Shown here in pieces: positions 23,484 to 31,020 of a stretch of 38,315 bases of DNA (its first letter is position 1; each line of letters starts with the position of its first letter). The stretch is taken from the NCBI GenBank assembly GCA_910573745.1, contig CAJSYI010000027.1:1-38315 (forward strand), read 5' to 3'. The notes under the pieces are model-generated. The model saw only the letters and a list, made by a program, of their open reading frames with translations, searched no databases and was not told the origin of the DNA. Both the position numbers and the translations under genes were made by a program. The DNA comes from Muribaculaceae bacterium. Lineage in GTDB: Bacteria > Bacteroidota > Bacteroidia > Bacteroidales > Muribaculaceae.

Positions 23484-25208
23484 TTACCTGTAATCTATAA
23501 CGTCCCCCGATTTGCGGCGGTTCCGGTTTTTGGCATGTTTATGCCTTTTTATGTTTTCCTGTCCTTCCTTTTGCCTGACGGCCGTGTTTTTCGGCTTTGT
23601 CTGCTTCGGCCTCGGTGCGGCTTCTGGGAGATAAGTCTCGTCAGGACGCAGGCCGAAGCATCGTTTTATTGCGTCGCGCATCTGCGAAGCGTCTTTCCCG
23701 GAGCCTTTCAGCGTGCCTATCACGCCTGCTATGTAGTCTTCCTTGCGTTTGTAGCCCAGGAGCTGGGCCACATTGCAGTCTGAAAGCATGGGCTTGTGGT
23801 TGAAGACGCGCAGCACGCCCGGATAGTCGTCGGTGTCTATCATCTCGCGGAATTCCTTGCGGAGCCTGTTGTAGTGTTCGCGAGGCTGAAGCTTGTCCAC
23901 GAGCGAGCGGAGATGCGTCTCAAGCGCAGTGATGCAGGTGAAGCGCGCATCCACACGGCATTCCACGTCGCGCTTCACCTTGTGGCGCACATGGAGCAGG
24001 GCCTGCTGGTCGAATTGCCGCCTGAACATGTCCATGACCGCCTTCCGCACTTTCGCCGCCACGCGCTGCGGGTCGCGTCCCCTGCGGCGCGCCATGGTCT
24101 TCACCACGTCTTCGAGGAGGAAGATGTTTTCCACTTCGGCCACTTCCGGGACGAAGATGCGCTTGTTGCGCAGATATTCCACCTCGGCATCCGTGCGCCT
24201 GTCGCGGTCCACTATGCCGTGGCTGTCAAGATGGTGCATGTACTTCAGGTCGTTGAAGCTGCGGGTGGACTCGATCACCTTGTTGCATGAGCCGAGCGGC
24301 TTCACCGTGTATTCGGTGAATACGAGCGGATAGAGCTTGCCGTCGATGCTGTGGGTGGCGTCTCCTTCTATGAAGAGCACAGGCTTGCGTGTGCCTATGA
24401 TGTCGAGGAAAAGCTCTTCGGAAAGCTTGCCGGAATCCAGCACCTCATAGTCCCATTCGCGGTTCTTGGCGTCGAAGCTCTTGATCCAGATGCAGGCGTT
24501 CTCGGTGCGGGAACTGACGAAGTCCATATCCACCGTGTTGTAGACGAACCGGCAGTCGGGCCTCAGTTCCTCAATCGCGTTCCAGAGGTTGCGGAGCATC
24601 GCAGGATGCATGAAGAGCGACGGGGAATCGATGAATATGACGGCCTCCGGCATAGCGTACAGCACGGCGGCCACGTAATACAACACGGCCTTCTCGCCTT
24701 GGCTGAGCCGGGAGCTGGTTATGGCGTCGTCGTCGCATTCGTTGGAGAACAGAAGCGTTCCGGCTTCGCTGAGTATATGGTTTCCCGGAAATATGCGTTC
24801 CCACAAGTCCACGACACGGTCGAGCTTCGTCCGTGAACGGTGCGAGAGCCTTATTCCGGCGCGCTCCACGGCCTTGAGATGCATCAGTTCGCTGATTTCG
24901 TCGGCAATGAGCAGGTGTGCGAGCTTGTCGAGCTCAGACAAGGCGTCATTGTTCAGATATGGCTTTGCCTTCACGGCGGAGGCGTAAAGCATATCGATTG
25001 ACCCAGGCCGTTTCGACGGCGTGCGTTCGGGATAGAACGCGCCTATCGCCGAAAGGCAGTAGGCCTTGTCTCCGCAACGCTCCACCAGGTCGTGCATAAA
25101 ACGGGTCTTGCCGGCGCCGTTGGCGCCGATGATCGAGACTTGCGACGAGGCCGGCAATGCAGGGGTGCCTCGTCCGTCCGGAAGTGGGGGAAGCGTGATG
25201 TCGGTCAT
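23484..25208 (-). CDS. AAA/ABC-type ATPase fused to a DUF4435 Toprim-like domain
   Basis: The 574-residue product has two parts. Residues 1-270 form an ABC/OLD-like ATPase: Walker A GANGAGKT (28-35), signature LSQGE (168-172) and a Walker B strand ending FIDSPSLFMHP (192-202). The usual catalytic Glu after the Walker B Asp194 is Ser195 (IDSP instead of IDEP). Residues 275-370 match DUF4435, a Toprim-related domain: FIEGD with Glu281, GIVDRDR with Asp334 and Asp336, and VEN (359-361). A helical region follows and the last 45 residues are Lys/Arg-rich, suggesting nucleic-acid contact. The same ATPase plus DUF4435 pairing occurs in the PARIS antiphage system (AriA and AriB, sometimes fused), but also in uncharacterised chromosomal proteins. 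Here it is the first gene of a housekeeping operon, so a defence role is only an inference. Confidence 0.8.
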   Translation of the reverse strand: MTDITLPPLPDGRGTPALPASSQVSIIGANGAGKTRFMHDLVERCGDKAYCLSAIGAFYPERTPSKRPGSIDMLYASAVKAKPYLNNDALSELDKLAHLLIADEISELMHLKAVERAGIRLSHRSRTKLDRVVDLWERIFPGNHILSEAGTLLFSNECDDDAITSSRLSQGEKAVLYYVAAVLYAMPEAVIFIDSPSLFMHPAMLRNLWNAIEELRPDCRFVYNTVDMDFVSSRTENACIWIKSFDAKNREWDYEVLDSGKLSEELFLDIIGTRKPVLFIEGDATHSIDGKLYPLVFTEYTVKPLGSCNKVIESTRSFNDLKYMHHLDSHGIVDRDRRTDAEVEYLRNKRIFVPEVAEVENIFLLEDVVKTMARRRGRDPQRVAAKVRKAVMDMFRRQFDQQALLHVRHKVKRDVECRVDARFTCITALETHLRSLVDKLQPREHYNRLRKEFREMIDTDDYPGVLRVFNHKPMLSDCNVAQLLGYKRKEDYIAGVIGTLKGSGKDASQMRDAIKRCFGLRPDETYLPEAAPRPKQTKPKNTAVRQKEGQENIKRHKHAKNRNRRKSGDVIDYR

Positions 25209-25228
25209 ACTCGGATTGGTTTGCTTCG

Positions 25229-25259
25229 CAAAAGTAGTGAAATTTTGCCGCCCCGCAAA
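25229..25259 (-). promoter_or_regulatory. Bacteroidetes promoter of the ATPase-glgB-cmk-ispH-tadA operon
   Basis: Minus strand TTTG (25259-25256), exactly 19 bp, TACTTTTG (25236-25229), 20 bp before the ATG at 25208. It interleaves with the ribE promoter. Confidence 0.75.
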
Positions 25260-25274
25260 ATTTGACTAACTTCG
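25244..25274 (+). promoter_or_regulatory. Bacteroidetes-type promoter of ribE
   Basis: TTTG (25244-25247), exactly 19 bp, TAACTTCG (25267-25274; one mismatch to TAnnTTTG). The leader would be about 68 nt, too short for a full FMN riboswitch. Confidence 0.55.
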
Positions 25275-25348
25275 CGCCGGAAAAATCAACTGCAGATGCA
25301 ATCTTGTCTTGTACTTGTTTGAGTTGCGTTTGCGAAACTTAACGGATT

Positions 25349-25954
25349 ATGTTTTCAGGAATAGTGGAAGAAGCCGCCCGCGTAGTGCGCATAGATCGTG
25401 CCGGCGGCAATGTGCATCTGACGATGGCTTGCTCCTTCGTCGATGAGCTGCGCATAGACCAAAGCGTGAGCCACAATGGCGTGTGCCTGACGGTGGTTGG
25501 CATCAACGGCGACGGTACATATACCGTTACTGCGATTCAGGAGACGCTTCTCAGAAGCAATCTCGGCGACCTCAAGGAGGGCGACCTGGTGAACCTTGAG
25601 CGTAGCATGAAGATTGACGGAAGGCTTGACGGGCACATAGTGCAGGGACATGTGGACACTACAGCCGTCTGCACCGGAGTGGAGGAAGTGGACGGAAGCC
25701 GCTATTTCGCTTTCCGCTACGATTTCCGGCCCGAACTTGCGTCTAAAGGCTATGTTACCGTAGAGAAAGGCTCAGTAACTGTCAACGGAGTGAGCCTGAC
25801 GGTCTGTGATTCCGAGCGCGACTCTTTCCGCGTCGCCATAATCCCCTACACGTTCGAGCACACCAATTTCTGCCGGATAGCAGAGGGCACGAGAGTCAAC
25901 CTCGAGTTTGACATAGTCGGCAAATACATAGCCCGCATCACCTCCCTCGCCTGA
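25349..25954 (+). CDS. ribE: Riboflavin synthase, alpha subunit
   Basis: Converts two molecules of 6,7-dimethyl-8-ribityllumazine to riboflavin and a pyrimidine. The 201-residue product contains the two tandem lumazine-binding repeats: MFSGIVEEAARV and then SHNGVCLTVVGI (first), and HIVQGHVDTTAVC and then VTVNGVSLTVCD with IPYTFEHTNF (second). The start matches the invariant MFxG(I/L)(V/I)E opening of the family. It is a single gene facing the DUF4923 gene across a strong terminator. The same gene is called ribC in some species. Confidence 0.97.
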   Translation: MFSGIVEEAARVVRIDRAGGNVHLTMACSFVDELRIDQSVSHNGVCLTVVGINGDGTYTVTAIQETLLRSNLGDLKEGDLVNLERSMKIDGRLDGHIVQGHVDTTAVCTGVEEVDGSRYFAFRYDFRPELASKGYVTVEKGSVTVNGVSLTVCDSERDSFRVAIIPYTFEHTNFCRIAEGTRVNLEFDIVGKYIARITSLA

Positions 25955-25997
25955 ACTTGTTTCAGTAATGTAAACAATTTAAACTAACAAGTATAAA

Positions 25998-26052
25998 CCT
26001 AAAGCAAAAGATGCGGCCATTCATTTTGAATGGCCGCATCTTTTGCTTTAGG
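25998..26052. terminator. Perfect 26-bp bidirectional terminator hairpin
   Basis: 25998-26023 and 26027-26052 are exact reverse complements separated by TTT. Both outer arms carry A/T-rich runs (AAAGCAAAAG / CTTTTGCTTT), and the structure lies midway between the stops of the convergent ribE and DUF4923 genes, so it should serve both. Confidence 0.88.
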
Positions 26053-26065
26053 GGTAGTTTGGGAC

Positions 26066-26875
26066 TTACTTCTTTTTGGAGCCGGAAAGGATGTCTCTGA
26101 GGATGGATCCTGCTGAGCCGTTGGTCTGGTCTTGTCCGGATTGTTTGTCGTTGTCGGCATTCGTCGAGCCGCTGTTCTTGTTTCCGCTCTTTCCTCCGGT
26201 GAGGATGTCGAGAAGTCCGGAGCCTTTGCTTGGTTCGCCTTCCACGTTTCCGGTCTTGTCCATGCCGAATCCTACATACATCCCGTCATACGAGTCCAGG
26301 AGTCCGGTCAGTGTCGATAAGGACTTGATGTCGATGAATTTGGCAATGGTGTGGGCTATGGATTTAAGCTTTGAGGAGTCGAACATGACTTCCATCGATT
26401 TCGATGTTTTCTGCACATAAGCCGGTATTTCGCCGAGGCTTATTTTACCGAAGGCTTTGATGTTGAAGAGGAAAATTCCGTCGTTTCGTTGGCTTATTGT
26501 TCCGCTGAGGTTCAGTCTCTTGGATTTCAGGGAGAATGTGGAGTCTGCATTCACTGTCAGAGTGGCGCCGTTGAGTCCGAACTGTTCGAAATATGGGGTG
26601 AGTTTAGTCTCCAGTGCGGCGGCAGCGGCCATTCCGCCGGCCTTCTTGAGCATGTCTTCGCTTTTGAAGCTCACGGCTGGCTTGTCTGTTGTCCATACTC
26701 CCATAAGGTCTTTGGTGGTGAGGTCGGTCTTGGTGAACACGCCCTCGAGCAGGTTGCCCACGATGCCGCCTCCGTTTCCTCCGAGTATGTCTTTGAGGTC
26801 GAACGCTTTGGCCGGCAGGCTTGCGGTGAAGACCGAGATGATGGCTACTGCCATCGTGATGAATTTTTTCTTCAT
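26066..26875 (-). CDS. DUF4923 family exported protein
   Basis: A 269-residue exported protein with a signal peptide (cleavage near PAKAF, residue 24). Residues 50-210 match the lipocalin-like DUF4923 family of Bacteroidales: DLMGVWTTDKPAVSFKSEDM, GGMAAAAALETKLTPYFEQF, LTVNADSTFSLKSKRLNLSG, FKAFGKISLGEIPAYVQK and LTGLLDSYDGMYVGFGM. Beyond about residue 215 is a Gly/Ser/Asn/Asp-rich extension (SGNKNSGSTNADNDKQSG) that most family members lack, ending in SGSKKK. Function unknown; probably periplasmic. A minus-7 element lies upstream at 26904-26911. Confidence 0.85.
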   Translation of the reverse strand: MKKKFITMAVAIISVFTASLPAKAFDLKDILGGNGGGIVGNLLEGVFTKTDLTTKDLMGVWTTDKPAVSFKSEDMLKKAGGMAAAAALETKLTPYFEQFGLNGATLTVNADSTFSLKSKRLNLSGTISQRNDGIFLFNIKAFGKISLGEIPAYVQKTSKSMEVMFDSSKLKSIAHTIAKFIDIKSLSTLTGLLDSYDGMYVGFGMDKTGNVEGEPSKGSGLLDILTGGKSGNKNSGSTNADNDKQSGQDQTNGSAGSILRDILSGSKKK

Positions 26876-26903
26876 TTCATGTCTTATGTTTTGTAACAGA
26901 ATG

Positions 26904-26911
26904 CAAAATTA
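26904..26911 (-). promoter_or_regulatory. Minus-7 element of the DUF4923 gene
   Basis: TAATTTTG on the minus strand, 28 bp before the ATG at 26875. No TTTG is present at the right distance, so support is partial. Confidence 0.4.
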
Positions 26912-27037
26912 GTCTCTTTTTGGCAAAATAAGAACTTTTTACAGGATTAAAACACTTCACCTCAAATTTTTCTTGGTAAAAAGGTGCTTTTTATGAGTAA
27001 AATTTCCTAAATTTGCTCTTTGTTTTGGTAATGTTTG

Positions 27038-27045
27038 TAATTTTG
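27038..27045 (+). promoter_or_regulatory. Candidate minus-7 element of the surface operon
   Basis: TAATTTTG preceded by several TTTG tetramers, but at 15 or 22 bp rather than 19-20, so which one is used is unclear. The leader to the ATG at 27192 would be about 140 nt. Confidence 0.4.
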
Positions 27046-27191
27046 TGAGCCTTTTGCAGTTCATATGACTGTAGACCCATAAAAGGATTCCATTCCAAAT
27101 CCATTATAATGGACAAGTAGGTGGAATTGAGGTTTAACGACCTCTGCTTACCATAACGAATGAAGTAAAAACAACTCTAACTTAATAAATT

Positions 27192-29723
27192 ATGAAACTG
27201 TTGAAACATGGCATCATGTTTTCCGCCTTTGCTTTTGCGCTGGCTTCATGCTCTGATGAAGGTGGCCTTGATTTAGGCAAAGGGGAAGGTGCTATCCGTC
27301 TCGCCCTGAGGACTTCCGCTGAAGTCGTCGTCTCCGCGCCTACCCGTGCCGAGTCAGCGACGCTCACGGCTCCCGAGGCAGGACAGTTCGCCGTAAGACT
27401 TACTAAGAGCGACAATTCGTATTCAAAGACATGGGATTCGATTGAAGAGTTCAACGCCGAAGAGGCATTCCGTACCGGTTCCTACACGCTTGAGGCGTTT
27501 GTAGGCGACATCGACACCGAAGGTTTCGACGCTCCGTATTTCTACGGTGCCGCCGACGTTTCGGTGCTTGAAGCCAAGGAAACCCAGGCTTCGATAACAG
27601 CTGCACTCGCAAATTCGATGGTCAGCGTAGACTATACCGAAGGCTTCAAGAGCTATTTCAAGGACTATTCCGCCCGAGTGCATTCCGCCGGTCATTCCTA
27701 CATCGACTTTGCCGCGGATGAGACGCGTCCGGCGTTCATCGCCCCGGGAGAAGTGGATCTGACGGTGAGCTTCACCAACCCGCAGGGGCAGTCCACAAGC
27801 CTTCAGCCTGCCGGGTTCACCGCCAAGCCGCGCCATCATTACCGTGTGAAATTCGATGTTGCCGAGGGTACGGGCAATGCTGTGCTTAAGATAATCTTTG
27901 ACGACACGCTCGTGAGTGAAGACGTTACAATAGACCTCACTGACGAGCTTTTCACCACTCCGGCTCCGGAAGTCAAGGCCGAAGGCTTCGTCTCTGATTC
28001 TCCGGTGGAGGCTCTTGAAGGAAATGCGCCTGCCTCGCCTTTCGTGTTCACTGCCGTGGCGCGGGGTGGTATGGCCGAGGCAAGCCTCACTGTCGATTCG
28101 CAGACAGTTCCGGCTTTCGGACGTGAGGTGAACCTTGTCGGCGCGTCCGCCGCGCTCCAGCAGCAGATCGCTTCTTCGGGCATAAGCGCGGTGGGTTTCT
28201 TCAAGAATCCTGACAAGCTGGCACGTCTTGACGTTACGGAGTTCGTGAAGTCGCTCCCTGCAGGGACGCACCGCATTTCGCTGGTGGTAAAAGACAGGTA
28301 CACCCGTGTCAGCGACCCTGTTACGCTTGTGGTTTCCACCGAGGCCATTCATCTTGAAGCTCAGGCCGAGGATGTGGTGTTCGGAAGCAATCAGGCTTTC
28401 ATCGACATAGAATACAACGGCGCGAATCCTGACAAGGCGTTCACTTTCAAGGCTCTCGACAAATTTGGGGTCTACAAGGACTGCCCGATAACTGAGGTGA
28501 AGCAGAAGGCAGGGACACGATCGTTTCCTGTGAAAAACTATGTGTTTACTCTTACTCTTCCCGACACTGAGCGCGAAAGCATCCCGTTGCAGATATTCTT
28601 CCACGGCGAGAAGCGCACCGAGATTGAGATTCCGGTCATCACGCCTAAATATTCCGTAGAGGCGGACGCTTTTGCCAAGTATGTGGTGCTCAAGGTTGTC
28701 CCCGAGGACGCTTCGCAGCTTGGAATCATCGTCAATTCGCTCAAGGTGGCGGTGTCGGCTACGCGTTCGGCACGCAATGGCGGCTTCACCTTCGTACGCG
28801 ATGCCGACAACGGTCTCGTTACGGTGAAAGGATTCAATCCTGCCACTCCTTATACGATTACCACAAAGCTTTCAGCCGCCACGGATGCCGCTCCGGTTAC
28901 CTCGACTTCCGTAACCACGGAAGCTGCGACTGACGTGCCCAACGGCGACTTCTCACAGACACACCAGACAATCAACATGACGGCTCAGGTGGGGGGGACA
29001 TGGACTGGCACGATTTTTTCCAATCCCAAGTATCATATCAATGCCCCAATCGTCCGCGCGGAAGCAACCGGATGGGCCTCAATCAACGCCAACACCTGCT
29101 GGAATGGCTCTTCCAACATCAATACATGGTACACTGTGCCCTCTACATGGGCGGACAACGGCAACGTTACTGTGCGTAGTGTGGGCTACAGTCATTCCGG
29201 CTCCGATCTCGGCAACACTAAGGAAACAGCTGTCTATTACTGCAAAAACACACCGACATTCGGTGCCGGCGAGCGGATTTCGGGTGAACTGTTCTTAGGC
29301 ACTTATTCGTTTGACGGAAACGAAAGCCGCACCGACGGAATAACCTTCGGCAGTCGTCCGGCTTCTCTTAGCTTTGACTATACATACGCTCCTTACGGAG
29401 ACGAGAAGGGTCTCGCATATGTGGCTGTCTTTGATGAATCCGGTAGAATCATTGCCACTGGCTCAATGAACCTGAATTCTGTTGGGGTCATGACCACTGA
29501 AACCATCAGTCTGTCGGGCTATCCATTCTCCAGCAGGGCAGCTTCACTGCAAGTGCGGTTCCTTTCCACTGCCAACGGAGTCCCTGGCATCAGCATCCCT
29601 TCTGGGTCGGCTTTGAAAGAGCATAAGCACGCTCTCGGCAACCAGACTCTCGATGCCAACCGATACAATGCCGTGGCTACAGGCTCCGTACTCGTGCTTG
29701 ATAACGTGAAACTCAATTACTAA
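27192..29723 (+). CDS. DUF4493-type surface lipoprotein with C-terminal PCMD-like domain
   Basis: An 843-residue lipoprotein with lipobox LASC (Cys20) followed by the acidic SDEGG, resembling the export signal for surface lipoproteins. Residues 25-245 match the DUF4493 domain seen in Bacteroidales surface proteins (LGKGEGAIRLALRTS, GSYTLEAFVGD, PYFYGAADVSV, KPRHHYRVKFDV). A TRAE motif with Arg52 lies 32 residues after the Cys. The middle (about 265-590) looks like three or four Ig/fibronectin-like beta domains. From about 600 (VPNGDFSQ) to the end (SVLVLDNVKLNY) a divergent jelly-roll resembles PCMD, a putative carbohydrate domain. First gene of the eight-gene cluster, 24 nt before the next. 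Role inferred: adhesin or fibre subunit. Confidence 0.8.
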   Translation: MKLLKHGIMFSAFAFALASCSDEGGLDLGKGEGAIRLALRTSAEVVVSAPTRAESATLTAPEAGQFAVRLTKSDNSYSKTWDSIEEFNAEEAFRTGSYTLEAFVGDIDTEGFDAPYFYGAADVSVLEAKETQASITAALANSMVSVDYTEGFKSYFKDYSARVHSAGHSYIDFAADETRPAFIAPGEVDLTVSFTNPQGQSTSLQPAGFTAKPRHHYRVKFDVAEGTGNAVLKIIFDDTLVSEDVTIDLTDELFTTPAPEVKAEGFVSDSPVEALEGNAPASPFVFTAVARGGMAEASLTVDSQTVPAFGREVNLVGASAALQQQIASSGISAVGFFKNPDKLARLDVTEFVKSLPAGTHRISLVVKDRYTRVSDPVTLVVSTEAIHLEAQAEDVVFGSNQAFIDIEYNGANPDKAFTFKALDKFGVYKDCPITEVKQKAGTRSFPVKNYVFTLTLPDTERESIPLQIFFHGEKRTEIEIPVITPKYSVEADAFAKYVVLKVVPEDASQLGIIVNSLKVAVSATRSARNGGFTFVRDADNGLVTVKGFNPATPYTITTKLSAATDAAPVTSTSVTTEAATDVPNGDFSQTHQTINMTAQVGGTWTGTIFSNPKYHINAPIVRAEATGWASINANTCWNGSSNINTWYTVPSTWADNGNVTVRSVGYSHSGSDLGNTKETAVYYCKNTPTFGAGERISGELFLGTYSFDGNESRTDGITFGSRPASLSFDYTYAPYGDEKGLAYVAVFDESGRIIATGSMNLNSVGVMTTETISLSGYPFSSRAASLQVRFLSTANGVPGISIPSGSALKEHKHALGNQTLDANRYNAVATGSVLVLDNVKLNY

Positions 29724-29747
29724 CCATCTTACATCATAACAACAGAA

Positions 29748-31007
29748 ATGAAATATCTCAATATATTCCTTTCGGTTCTTCTTCTGGCCGTCTTTGCCTC
29801 ATGCTCGAAGGAAACCCCTTTCCCCGACGATAACGGCAAAGGAAAGGTCAACACCCGCTCCCTCGCTGTGGAGCTTGTCAATGAGGAAAACATAATGAAG
29901 ACGCGAGCCGACGTGAATGTGGCCGACTTCACCGTTCAGTTCTTCCTCAAAGGTGAGACTGCGCCAAAGGCTTCGTTCCGCTACGGCGACATGCCTGAGG
30001 TGGTGGAGCTGCCCGTGGGCACCTACTATGCCAAGGCTTTCTTCGGCGCAAACGCTTCTGCGGCTTGGGATGCGCCGTATTATGAAGGCCACACGCTTTC
30101 CGACTTCGACGTGAAGGCCAATCAGGTTACGATGGTTTCCGACCCGATTGTCTGCAAACTGTCCAACGTGAAGGTCACGGTGATTTTCGCCGAAGAGCTT
30201 TCTTCGGTCATGTCGGCCGATTCCAAGGTGTCGGTGAAGGTAGGCGAGCATGGCTCGACGCTCGATTTCACCAAGGCCGACGCCGACCGCTCCGGATACT
30301 TCGCCTTCGTCGAAGGCAGCACCACTCTCGCTGCCATATTCACAGGCGAAGTGGAAGGCCATCAGACCACAGAGACTAAGGTCTATGACGACGTGCGTCC
30401 CGGCAACCACTACAGGATTGTGTTCACTCTTCATTCCCCGAGTGATGAGGAGCCTGGAGACATATCCGTGCAACTGCGTGTGGATGCTTCGGTGGAAATC
30501 GAGGATGTGAACCGTCCGGTTGATTCCGAAGACGATGTGTTGGTGGACGACCTTCGACCCAAAGAAGATGGCGACGACCCCGAACCGCCTGCCCAGCAAG
30601 GTCCGACAATCGAAGCGCATGCGCCGATCACTTTCGACGGTGTGAACGATGTCACCGACTCATCTTCCGTTGTGATTGATGTGAAATCGTCCGCTCCCAA
30701 CGGTGTAGAGACATGTAAAGTCTATATCATTTCCGAAAAACTTTCAAAAGATGAACTTGAAGGATTCGGTCTTAAGGATGAACTGGATCTTGTGAATCCC
30801 GGTGAACTTGCCGAGATACTCAGTGGAATGGGCTTCCCGGTAAATGTAGGTGGCAAGAAAGAGATGACTTTCGACATTTCAGGATTTATGTCGCTGCTTA
30901 CGGCTCTTACAAATACAGGCGAGACGGACGAACATCAGTTCAGGTTTGTCGTATGTGACGCTAACGGAACTACAGAAAAAACACTCACTCTCAGAGTGAC
31001 AAAATAA
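29748..31007 (+). CDS. DUF4493-type surface lipoprotein, short form
   Basis: A 419-residue lipoprotein (lipobox FASC, Cys19, then SKETPFPDD). Residues 30-250 are homologous to the DUF4493 parts of both flanking lipoproteins: LPVGTYYAKAFFG, APYYEG, VKVTVIFAEE and VRPGNHYRIVFTL. TRAD with Arg53 falls 34 residues after the Cys. An acidic linker (about 253-285, many Asp/Glu/Pro) leads to one Ig-like domain that ends FRFVVCDANGTTEKTLTLR. Unlike its neighbours it lacks the PCMD domain, so it may be a stalk or adaptor subunit, which is an inference. 13 nt before the next gene. Confidence 0.78.
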   Translation: MKYLNIFLSVLLLAVFASCSKETPFPDDNGKGKVNTRSLAVELVNEENIMKTRADVNVADFTVQFFLKGETAPKASFRYGDMPEVVELPVGTYYAKAFFGANASAAWDAPYYEGHTLSDFDVKANQVTMVSDPIVCKLSNVKVTVIFAEELSSVMSADSKVSVKVGEHGSTLDFTKADADRSGYFAFVEGSTTLAAIFTGEVEGHQTTETKVYDDVRPGNHYRIVFTLHSPSDEEPGDISVQLRVDASVEIEDVNRPVDSEDDVLVDDLRPKEDGDDPEPPAQQGPTIEAHAPITFDGVNDVTDSSSVVIDVKSSAPNGVETCKVYIISEKLSKDELEGFGLKDELDLVNPGELAEILSGMGFPVNVGGKKEMTFDISGFMSLLTALTNTGETDEHQFRFVVCDANGTTEKTLTLRVTK

Positions 31008-31020
31008 AACAGCCACGACA

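Larger units (their letters stand above)
26876..27191. other. 316-bp divergent region before the surface operon
   Basis: An AT-rich stretch with the minus-7 element of the DUF4923 gene and, on the plus strand, two candidate minus-7 elements, TAAATTTG (27008-27015) and TAATTTTG (27038-27045). Downstream of these is a potentially structured leader of about 145 nt: ATTCC (27092-27096) can pair with GGAAT (27123-27127) around the palindrome CCATTATAATGG (27101-27112), and GAGGT (27129-27133) with ACCTC (27140-27144). No gene is visible. Confidence 0.55.

Noticed and set aside
23484..25208. Calling the ATPase/DUF4435 fusion a definite PARIS defence system
   Set aside because: Domain order is compatible, but the housekeeping operon context and the missing Walker B Glu leave the function open; no other defence gene is nearby.
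25275..25348. FMN riboswitch before ribE
   Set aside because: The leader is only about 70 nt and lacks the conserved junction blocks of the RFN element.
27423..28604. A 393-codon open frame on the minus strand inside the first DUF4493 lipoprotein gene
   Set aside because: It is antisense to a gene with a clear lipobox and homologous neighbours, has no family motifs, and its His/Arg-rich composition is that of a mirror frame of GC-rich coding sequence.
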